A stretch of DNA of 64,000 nt from Quillaja saponaria (Eukaryota > Streptophyta > Magnoliopsida > Fabales > Quillajaceae): positions 15,810,001 through 15,874,000 of the forward strand of contig CM055607.1 of the NCBI GenBank assembly GCA_029379385.1, in the 5' to 3' direction. The translations under genes and the position numbers were made by a program. This document shows, piece by piece, positions 54,766-64,000 of this stretch (its first letter is position 1; every line of letters begins with the position of its first letter). The notes beneath the pieces are model-generated. The model made no database searches. It was not told the DNA's origin and was given only the letters and a program-made list of their open reading frames with translations.

Positions 54766-57091
54766 TAACTAGGCTTTGAATGTATTGCACAATAGCCATT
54801 AGTAGCCCGCTGTAGATCTTTAGTTGCCAGGAACTCATTTTCTTGTAAGTAGTCATTGTTTTAGTAGTCCTCACTCTTCAGTAGTGTTTACAATTTTCTT
54901 AAGAGAAACCATAATGACAAGATTGCACATCTGCACATCTTTTGTTAGGGTAAACCAGAAATGTAGGTTCGCTTTAATTATTAATGGAAGGCAAGATGAA
55001 ATGATAATATATGTAGATACAAAACCTTTTTATCTATAGTGTAAGTTATCATATGACAAAAAAAACATCATGAAGAATTTGATACATGACTGTATTCTGT
55101 TTAATCTTATCTAATTCAGAAATTAATTTCAAGTGCCAAAATGAAACCCTGGACCTGGAGCTAGTCAAGGCCACAGATATAATGAAATGCTCTAAAGGTA
55201 GCCATTCCTCTTCACTTTCCAAAACAATTTCTTGGCTTCATATCTTTGCCTGGACTGAATGAAACCCAACTTAAAATGTGGTTTGAGATTTATTATAAAG
55301 ACCCCCTCTGTTTCTCCTTTTCCTATATTTTTAATGGAAACCCAAGCTCCCTAATTTATTAGTCATTGTCGTTGGAGAGCAGTTCTGTAATCTTTATTAC
55401 TACATTGTTTTTCCCATCAGTCAAACACTGGACAAATAGGTGAAGCAGTGGTGGGTTGGGGTGGGGTGCCTTTTATTTTGTCATCCTCATTCCTTTTATC
55501 TATGTAATGCTTATGCTGCTGCCCTGTGGCCTCAGTTTCTTATCGTCCTTATCATTCAGGAAAAGAAGATAAAGTTAAAAGAGGGAGGCAAATAGGCAAT
55601 GACAATGCCTCTTTTATCAAAGCCTGGTGGTGGCCTGCATTATGCAGTGGAAAATGTTTACAGCTTTGTGATGTGTGTGGAGAGAGACACAGAACACATT
55701 TGAGCAGCCTTTGAAACTTGGTGGGTTAATAAGATGTGGTCCCCTAGTGGGTACTTATAGAAGACAAAGGGGAATGGTTGTTGTCATTATTGAAGTTTGC
55801 AGGCGGTCCTAATTGTGGCCTTATTCATAATTGTAGTTGGAATTTTTATCTAATCTAGTAAGGGATTTATCTGGAAAAAAAAAATTTGAAATATTTTAGT
55901 TCTTAACTTAGGTCTTCAGATCGAGAAGCCATGAAGAGATTACAATGGACACTGTTTTGATTTTTACCTTCTATCTCTTCGGACGAGGGATTAAGAGGGT
56001 TCTTATACTTTAAATGATAAAAAGAATAATTTACTTTTATATATGCATGATTGTGTAAAAGCACATTTGTTTTTTTATTTTAAAAAACTACTATGACATA
56101 CTTGAGTTCAGTGGTTGAAAAATTCTACAATATCAATAATTCGAGTCTGCAAGAAAATACTTGTAGAGACAGGTAATTGAGAATTCTGAACGAAATTACA
56201 TTTACACTTACAAGAATGTGTGGATACTCGTGAGAAATAAAAAAAAAAACAAACCATATTTATATTAGAACTTTCAAGTATTAGAATGAAATTGTAGGTC
56301 AACAAAAATTTTAACTATCCAATAGAAAACAACGAAAAAGTCTTTGTGAAACTTGTTAATTATCTGATCGAGCATAATACATAATATATATGTGTAGTAA
56401 TTATGTGACAGATTGATTGTTAAAAGTCAACTTAGTTCATTGCTCTTAATTCAAGACAAAAACTAGAATATTTCATTCTTAAATTTATTTTATTTGCTTT
56501 TTAATTTGTTTTCTTTCTAAATGTAACACTCTAAGAGTAAAGAGACCTCTTACAATGACAATAATTAAGGTTTGAGTGAAGTGCACGTCATCGTTAGTAA
56601 AGTGAACGAAGCCCTTGCTGGAAATAGGACCTTCAAGCATCTCTTAATGGTTAAGAGGAGCTTGGTTTAGCACAAGTATATATAGAATTTTGAATTTACA
56701 TTGAGCAAAAAAGGAAATTTTCCTTTTTCGTGTAGACGTATTAATATTAATATATACTTACTTAGAAATACATTTGATTGTTTGGTATTTATATCTTCCT
56801 GAATTTGAAGAGATGTTTTACCATAAAAAAATAAAATAAAATTGGAGGTGGGTTTTGTGGGATGCAGACAGGTGAGGTGAGGTGAGTGTGATTTGTCTAC
56901 TTTACAATGGTAAAAGCCAAAATGATGCCTGCTTTGACATGTTTGCTACCTTTCTTCTTCCTTTTTCTTTCTCTCTTTGATTTGTAATTTCACTATTTCC
57001 AATTAAAGTTCAAGTAGATGACATATAATTATCACATCCCAATATGAATCTTTATCAAACCACATGAATATATGTCGAGAAACAAGATTTC
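54766..57091. other. Intergenic DNA after the sterol-reductase pseudogene
   Basis: No recognisable gene. 54766-55760 is less AT-rich and could include the former 3' UTR. Short open frames at 54824-55039 and 55526-55714 carry no known motif. 56000-57090 is AT-rich. Confidence 0.4.
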
Positions 57092-57682
57092 TTAAGAGTG
57101 TGTTTGGAATCTAAAATTGTAAAATTTAATTCATTATAAATGAACTTTGATTAAAATCTTGTGCTTGGTATTTATCTTTTATGAGAATTCAATTCATTCT
57201 AAATCATGTTTTTATAACATTTTGAATTTTCATTAAAATTGATATGATTTGTTAAGAATTCAATTCAATTAAATTAAAAATACATATATACTCTTTATTT
57301 TTACTTCTACTCATATCCACATCTCAAAAACCACAACCCCTCCTTCTTCCTACCCTATTTCTCATCTCATCTCTTCTCTTCTTTCTTTCCCCTCCCCTTC
57401 CCCTCATTTCTCTTCCATCCTTATAATATATTAGACCTAAACCAATGATTTAAGTTGCTTTTGTAGGATTTTTATTTTTTATTTTTTTACTAATGTAAGG
57501 GTAATTTTATAAAAGTATTAAAATGAAATGAATTCTATTAGTTATAATAATATTCCAAACACTATAATTCAATTTTATTCATTTGAATTGTATCACCTAA
57601 ATGATTTATTTTAAACATTGAGAAATAATTTAAATTGAATTGAATTGAACTCTCATATATATTTATTCCAAACTCACCCTAA
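57092..57682. mobile_element. MITE-like inverted-repeat element
   Basis: The left end 'ttaagagtgtgtttggaat' pairs with the right end 'attccaaactcaccctaa' as inverted repeats. The interior is AT-rich, with repeated 'aattcaattcaatt' phrases on both sides. No ORF. Likely a non-autonomous hAT- or PIF-type element of 591 bp. Confidence 0.6.
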
Positions 57683-57752
57683 GGTGTCATAGAAGAGTAT
57701 ATTAGAAATGCATATTAACTACATAACTGTACATAGCATCATTTAATAAGAC

Positions 57753-58523
57753 TAAATTATACTTTTCATCCCTACAATTTACTCAAAAATTATTTTCATT
57801 CTTATAATTCAAAAATTTTCAGGTTTGTCTCTATAATTGTAAATATCAATCACGTTAATCCATGTCATCTCATTCCGTTTAAGTTAGCTTAACGGAAGTT
57901 TTATAAGAATTTTTGTCCCAAGACTCTTCAGAGAATATAAGTATGATATAATTAATTTGAAGTTGGGTATTAGGTGGTGTTGGAATTAATAGCTATGAAA
58001 TTAAGAGCATTTGGGGATAATTTCTGCATCTCTTGATCTGCTTCCTTGCTTAAAATTTTATGCTTATATTTCTTCTGGGTTTGCTTTTGATCTGATCTTT
58101 TAATTATATTGGTGTTGATTTTTGAATGTGAAGGAAGTGGTGGTGGTTATGATCCAAGAAATAGAGATGGTGGTGGTGGACTGTGAGGAAGAGGGGGAAA
58201 TGAAATGGCCTTTATTATTTATTATTTTTCAATATAAGTTTTATTTTTAAAAATATATAATATCTTATTTTATATTTTTTTAATTAAAAAATTTAAACCT
58301 AAATGATGTGGCTGTCACCTATTAGTTTATTATGTTACATAGAGAGCTATGTAGATTTTTGTTTGTCCACGTCATCATATGTCACACACCGTTAGAGTTA
58401 AGTTAGACGGCAATGATTAATTTGATTGATTTTTACAATTATAGGGACGAACATGAAATTTTTTGAATTATAAGGATGAAAATGTTTTTTAGAGTAAACT
58501 GTAGGGATTAAAAGTGTAATTTA
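57753..58523. mobile_element. Long-terminal-inverted-repeat element
   Basis: The left arm begins 'taaattatacttttcatccc' and continues through 'attttcattcttataattc' and 'tctctataattgtaaat'. The right arm carries the inverted copy, ending 'ggattaaaagtgtaattta'. Arms are at least 140 bp. The interior (58130-58200) holds a 'ggtggtggt'-rich patch. Termini are shared with the element at 16173. No target duplication could be fixed. Confidence 0.72.
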
Positions 58524-58614
58524 ACCTAAAAATAATTAACTCCAATCTTAGCCTACAAGTACTATTTTACCAAAGATATGAGTTAGTTTCAATTCATTAA
58601 ATATCAAGAACAAG

Positions 58615-59121
58615 TAGGGCTGGACACGAGCCGGTCTTAAGCTTATTCCACTAAGCTCGATTTGAGCTCTAAATTTTTTTTGCTTGTTCGAGCTCGGCTC
58701 GTGTTCTATAAAATAAAAAAAAATAAAATAAAAAACTTAAGTTCGAGATCGGCTCAAGCTTGGCTCATGACTGTTTGAGCTCGTGAAATCTATTTTTAGA
58801 TCAAATGTTTTTTTTTTCTACTTAAATCAATGTACTTATTCTTGTTTCAGTAACATTAACAATATAAATCATTCAAATAATATAATATAAGCAAGCATGA
58901 AATACATCCAAAATATATTTCTAACTAAAATAATTAATAAAAATGTAACATGTTTTTAGACCAAGCCTATTTTAGCTACTCGCGAGCTTGTCGATCCCAA
59001 ACATAAAAGCCCGATCTTCTAAATGAACCCCAAAAATTTTGTTCAAGCTCGATTGTAAACTAAAACAACCGAGTCGAACTCGAATGAGTAGAGCCTGAGC
59101 TAGGCTCGTGAGCCAGCCCTA
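58615..59121. mobile_element. hAT-like MITE with 8-bp target duplication
   Basis: The 507-bp element has inverted ends TAGGGCTGG and CCAGCCCTA, extended inward by 'cacgagcc'/'ggctcgtg'-type sequence. The flanks are AGAACAAG (58607-58614) and AGAGCAAG (59122-59129), an 8-bp duplication with one mismatch, which is the hAT signature. The interior has many 'gagctcg'/'cgagctc' motifs in both orientations and so can fold extensively. No transposase ORF. Confidence 0.82.
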
Positions 59122-59742
59122 AGAGCAAGTGTCTGCAAGCATCGATTAGAGCTGCAATATAAGGACAGAGTCTACTTCAACTTTGCAAAACTTAACTAAA
59201 ACAATATAATACAAACCAATTATCTTATTAAGGAAAAGAAGAAGAAGCAAGAACCCAATTAGAATTTGACCGTCTTATTAATTGACAATCTTGATGAGGG
59301 TGAACCCACCTACCAAATAAAACATATTATAACTTCATGCTACAAGTGTCTCACATGATACTAGAAACAATAAAAATGAAATATGCCCTTTTACCTCTTT
59401 GGCTACAAATAGGAAAAAGCCAAATATGAACCAAGAAAACACAACGGATTTATGCATACCAACCAAGAAACTTAAGACTATTCCTTTCGCAATTTCAAGT
59501 ATTGGAAGACAACAATAATTTTGATTTACTAAGATTAATCTTTTTAACTTCAGAACTAGACAAAAATCCTACAAGATATCTTACAATGTGGAACAATATT
59601 TATGAAAGAAACGAAGAACAAAATGTCGTCCTCAACTAATAGATGAAAAATTAGAGGATCATCTCTTCCCCATATACAAAAGATCCAAACTGGTGTCCTA
59701 ATAAGTCAAATTAGAGTGATAAATAGTTTCACTAATTTAAAA

Positions 59743-61314
59743 TGTACTTAGAACTTTTATTTTTATATCAATTATACACACAAACAGCAAACATCAAACA
59801 GCAAATATACAATTGCAAACAAACCACATAGTTGACAGTTAAAAGAAATAAGAATTAGAGAGATTGCTTAGCGATTTATAGTGGTTCACCAGTTCCTTTG
59901 GTTACGTCCACTATCATGCTCTACTTAATAGTTTCAATTCACTAAAAGTTGAATTCACAAGGCTCAGTAAAATCTTTACAAAACTAAATTGTAGACTTCA
60001 GAAACTTTTTCATCAGCTGAATTGCAGAATTTAGTAAAACATTTATACAAGCTTATTGTAGGCTCTGTAAACCTTTACAAAAGTTATGCATAATTATCCC
60101 GAGTATAAATTTTACCAAGTTTAATACTAAACTCGAATTTCTCACAACAAGATAAATGACAATTTCACTGGATTACTTAAGATATAAAAATTACACACAA
60201 GGAATGAAAATTGAGAGAAGGCGTAAAAATCCATTTCTTTCTCTGTTTGATGGGGATTTAAAATTTGAAACTTGATATTTTAAAAATTACAGACGAGCGT
60301 GTAAATATTGATTCTTGATTCACTGTTGGGCTTGTTCTCACTCTATTAATATATAGTCTGAGTTAGAATACTAGCCGTTCTTAGAGAAGGATCAAATCGT
60401 TGAGCAAAAAATTAATAAAGTGTTGTGACGTATTGTTCTTTCTCTGAAAGCTTGATAGTGGGCCAAAAATTTGGCTAAGCATGCATCATAAGTTATGAGC
60501 AAATGTATTAGCATTGATCTTATCCGCAATGTTGTCCTTATTTGTCAGTATCTAAGTTTTGGGGCGAATGATATTTTGAACTTGCTCAACTGAGGAAGAC
60601 AATGAATATTTGAAAGATCATTTGGTTTTCTCACCAAAATGACTGTGTCCGAATAGGTGCAGAGTTTATTTAGTTAATAAAAAAAATTTCAGCTTTATGA
60701 TAGGAAAAAGATTTCCTTTTGACATATATATTGGCAACTTAACTAATCGAGTAAAATATTTAGTTGATTGCTTCAACTAACTGTTAAATGAAACAATGTG
60801 TTTTGCATCTTCAACTATTTGAGATGAATAAGTTGAGATATCCATTGAGTTATTTAAGCTAATTGATTTTTAAATGAAATGGTGTGTTACAATTTCAGTT
60901 GTCTTCAGATGATATTCATGGTGTGACTTCAACTGATGGGAGATTAATGAAATGTTTCATTTAGTAGCTCCATCAAACTAGCTTTGATCCATTGACAAAG
61001 CTTCAACTACCGTGTCTTAGTCCACTAAATTATTTCAGTTGACTTGTTAACGTTGTTGTATTGAGACTCAGCTGACTCGATGATTGATTTACTGAGATGT
61101 CTACTGAGCGATCACTTCAACTAACTACTTCAATGCTTTGGTCGTTGACTTCTGTCTTCAGCTGTTGACTTTTTATTTAACTTAGTCAATTGTACATGCA
61201 ATAAAAATAGTATTTTTTTAAGTTAATTAATTATTGCAATGTATACTTAATTATTTAGCTACCATCAAAATCAAATACAAATATTATTGAATTAAATTTA
61301 TGTCTAATTCAACA
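59743..61314 (-). repeat. Probable long LTR (about 1.57 kb) of an old copia element
   Basis: On the minus strand a purine-rich 'aagaaaaaaggagat' follows 'aatcatc' and leads into TGTTGAATTAGAC at 61314, the arrangement typical of a copia polypurine tract and 3' LTR start. Inside is 'gtggttcaccagttcctttg' with 'ttacgtccact', a phrase typical of plant copia LTRs. The other boundary (59743, 'tgtacttag') is a guess. No partner LTR is in the window. Confidence 0.45.
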
Positions 61315-61846
61315 ATCTCCTTTTTTCTTGATGATTACAAAATAATTAATTTTAAGAATTTGAAAAGAAAAAAAATTTGAGAAAGAAAATTTAATTTAAA
61401 ATGGAAACTCCCCCTGAATATAAGGCATACAACTTTGCAACTTAATTATTTCTTTCCATGTTTTAGTCAACAAAACATAAACTTTTTAAATATTTTCTCC
61501 TTATTTTTGTCATTAGAAAAAAGAAAAAGCCAAAACTTTGGGGGAAAAAATATTGTAGAAAAGACACAAAATAGATAACATCTACCAAAAAAATTCCCAG
61601 AATATGAAGGAAATGTATAGAGAATTGCACTCAAATAAGATTCTCATCTCATAACACACCAAATTCAGAGTATATAAATTATGATACACAGAAGGAATGA
61701 GGGGAAAATGGAAAGTTCAATTATCCTATTACCAACCTAGTCTTTCTATACACTTCTCTTGTGGAACATGGTTTGCCTCTCTTGAAATAAACTACTTGAC
61801 AATCCAAACTATGCCGTTGCCAAGGTAGAAAATCAATTCCTTTATT

Positions 61847-62924
61847 CTATGGTGAACAAAGGCTAATATACTCTTGAACTGAAGATGAGCTTTGAGTTAT
61901 GTGCTTCACCCATTTCTTTATCCCACCAATCTCATCATTTTTCAAATCTACTTTGATATGAGTAATGTGTGTATTGTGTTGAATTTGATCAAGAGTTTTC
62001 AAGTTAGGCTTTAAATTTCCTGCAATTCTATCAGATGCCATCTAGTTGAGTTGTTCTCGCAGATTCTAAAAAAAGAGTCCATTCTTTTGAAGACTTGTGG
62101 ATGACTATACTGAGAAGCTTATTGAACTGCTCTTTTGTCCCAAATTTGTTTATCTAAAAGAAGCCCAATGTCATTAATTGTTTCCTTGATTTCCAACACT
62201 GTTTTATCAGTTAAGTCCACTGTTGTGTAAATCTAATCAACTCTAAAGTGGACTTGATTCAAGGTTTTGGAAAGTGGCTGCAGATTCACTGATGGAAAAG
62301 TTGAGGCTTGTTTAAGTAGTTGTCCAAGTTTTTCAGTGGAAGAGAGGAGTTTTCTTTCCATCACTGAGATCTTCTGGTTCAAGGTTTGCATTTGGGTGTG
62401 ATGAATATTATTGAGCTCTATGATTTGTTTATCTCTCAATTGTTGGCCTAGTGGTCTAAAATTTGAGGAAGCTGATTTTGTGACTCCTTAACTAGGTTGG
62501 TCAGCTCCTCTAATTATGACTGAATTTAGCTTAAGGGGGTTTTGTCAGCTTGTTCTAATTCATCAACAAGAGCTTTTCCTTTGCCTGTGGTTCTCTCTCT
62601 GCCTCTTCCTCTTATAGATACTGTTGTGTTTGTTGTTGAGGATGGCATGCTCTTTGCTATGTCATCCAATACGGTCACAATTTTGCCTAGCTGTAAATTA
62701 CCATTTCTGATGGTCTTTTCTATAGTCTTGAATTTGTGATCAAGGATTTCAAGTCTTTCTAAGATGTTAGCAAATAACATGTTAAACTTTTTACCTACCC
62801 ATTTACAAGCCTCATTCTTTGCTGTTGTTACTAGCAAATTGTTCTTCACATTAGTCTCAAAAGTTTGAACACACTGGAGGATGAAACAAAGAGAGGTCTT
62901 GTACCTTTCAATGATATGTATGAG
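61847..62924 (-). pseudogene. Decayed coiled-coil ORF, possibly retroelement env-like
   Basis: Reading leftward from 62924, an open frame starts at the copia LTR edge and runs to 62526 (with WVGKKFNMLF, RLEILDHKF and RGRGRERTTGKGKALVDELE). After two stops it goes on in the same frame (LEELTNLVKESQNQL), then shifts frame into 62233-62439 (MQTLNQKISVMERKL). A further piece is at 61847-62041. The heptad-like Leu/Ile spacing suggests coiled coils. Its place just upstream of a probable 3' LTR recalls the env-like ORF of Sirevirus-type copia elements, but that assignment is inference and no domain is recognised. Confidence 0.5.
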
Positions 62925-63369
62925 TGTTAGAAGAAAATAGTATGAGTAGAAAAGATTTTGAGACGTGTAATCATTATCTTTAAAGAGATAGTGCTTGTAT
63001 TTTCTTTAGGGGAAACAGATAAGTCTCTTCTAGGATATAACAAAGCCTCTTAGAACTCTAAAACTCTTAATGATTATCAGGAATAGATAAAGAGTTTATA
63101 TAAATACTAAAAAGTCATCTTCAATAGATACGTATATTAAATTAATTAAATTAATATGTATATTGAATTTGAAAATGTATTAATAACTAAAACTCTCAAA
63201 AGGTATTAATAACTAATAATATCAATTCACAAAATATATATATTAATATATTTATATTATATATTATTTTGACTTAGGAAATGGGCTTCCCTTTATAAAG
63301 CTTTAAATAACTTTTTATATTTCCAATGTGGGACTTTAAGCCTTCACATTTATTACAAACTATCTAACA
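62925..63369 (-). repeat. 3' LTR of the second copia element, 445 bp
   Basis: It begins TGTTAGAAG and ends CTATCTAACA on the plus strand, with terminal inverted TGTTAG. It contains 'ccaatgtgggactttaag', common in plant copia LTRs, and directly abuts a polypurine tract. Confidence 0.8.
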
Positions 63370-63926
63370 ATCCCCCACTAGTTTGCAATATTCGTCCATA
63401 ATATCAAGCATAGCAGAAAGTATCTTATAGATTTGAACTTTCTACTACTGTAAATATTTTAAAGTTTTAACGAAGTTATTGATGTCCTAGGATTGAACCA
63501 CAACTCCCTATGTCAAACCAAAAATATCACACACATGACACTACTATTATGCAATCATCAAAAAGTTCTGATATCTTGCTTCTAGCACTTTTATGGCCAT
63601 GTGCTATACCTGGGTTCATGAATATTTACAAGAGTAAACCCTTTAACCCTTGTTTGAAGCGGCACCACTTCAATATTCATATAGGTAGAGTTTGTCATTA
63701 TGTCCCTGTTACTCCAGACATTTAACAACTCTATTAAGATCTTGATCAACCTCCTTACATAACAGTTTGCACTAATCATTCATGAATGAGACTTTATAAA
63801 TTTCAATGCATATAATCAACACTTAGTAACTCTTTGTTATCCATTGAACTTTTGTTGTTAGATTTCTAACTCAAAGTTGGGTTTCCATTACTAGTGCTTT
63901 TAATTCAAGGGTTTCAGCCCCATTCC

Positions 63927-64000
63927 TCAATTATTCAGTTGGAGTACATCTCTTGGTAATGCTTTGGTAAGTGGGTCAGCTAAATTCTTGCTTGATCTCA
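63927..64000 (-). CDS. Copia pol C-terminal fragment (RNase H tail)
   Basis: The minus-strand frame entering from the right edge reads SSKNLADPLTKALPRDVLQ and stops at 63927. NLADPLTK..PR is the well-known end of copia RNase H. Partial because of the window edge. No defect is visible in the part seen. Confidence 0.85.
   Translation of the reverse strand, partial: RSSKNLADPLTKALPRDVLQLNN

Larger units (their letters stand above)
62925..64000 (-). mobile_element. Second Ty1/copia element, 3' part, cut by the window edge
   Basis: This is the 3' end of a minus-strand element: pol C-terminus (63927-64000), about 550 bp of 3' non-coding sequence, purine tract 'agtgggggat' (63370-63379) and an LTR (62925-63369). 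Its LTR sequence and length differ from the 120-bp element, so it is a different family. It is inserted into the coiled-coil ORF on its left. The candidate left target duplication is ATGAG (62920-62924), with its partner beyond the window. Confidence 0.82.

Overview
The window is nuclear DNA of a flowering plant, most likely a woody or other eudicot. The evidence is AT-rich intergenic DNA, genes split by many short GT-AG introns, plant-specific protein families (MET1-type DNA methyltransferase, HD2 histone deacetylase), Ty1/copia retrotransposons and many small inverted-repeat elements. The species cannot be named from the sequence alone. Exon coordinates below were worked out by hand from splice sites, reading phase and known protein conservation.

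Layout. 1-3100: repeat-derived DNA holding a GC-rich tandem array of about ten 142-bp units. 4516-12807 (minus): a 12-exon MET1/DNMT1-type DNA (cytosine-5)-methyltransferase gene, complete at both ends but carrying a 1-bp frameshift in exon 4 that stops translation before the catalytic domain. 13-24 kb: a gene-poor, AT-rich stretch with several non-autonomous inverted-repeat elements. 24437-28853 (plus): a complete 17-exon enolase gene (444 aa). 30810-33760 (plus): a 5-exon gene for the small U2AF splicing subunit (312 aa). 36008-39614 (minus): a 10-exon HD2-type histone deacetylase gene (about 315 aa). From about 44.3 to 54.8 kb (plus): an exon-intron pseudogene of delta(14)-sterol reductase (FACKEL) with stop codons and frameshifts. 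A full-length Ty1/copia element (45592-50826, minus) lies inside it, with identical 120-bp LTRs, a 5-bp target duplication and one uninterrupted 1470-aa gag-pol frame. 57-59.1 kb: three adjacent inverted-repeat elements, one a hAT-like MITE with an 8-bp target duplication. 59.7-64 kb: nested retroelement debris, in which a second copia element (its 3' LTR and pol C-terminus, running off the right edge) sits in a decayed ORF that itself lies next to a probable older long LTR.

The four host genes are housekeeping or chromatin functions: DNA methylation maintenance, glycolysis, 3' splice-site recognition and nucleolar or chromatin histone deacetylation. They are separate transcription units. MET1 and enolase are divergent across about 11.6 kb of transposon-rich DNA, enolase and U2AF are in tandem, and U2AF and HD2 converge. 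No new multigene system was recognised. The strongest leads are the MET1 frameshift, the intact and probably recent copia insertion in a dead sterol-reductase gene, and the 142-bp GC-rich array downstream of MET1.
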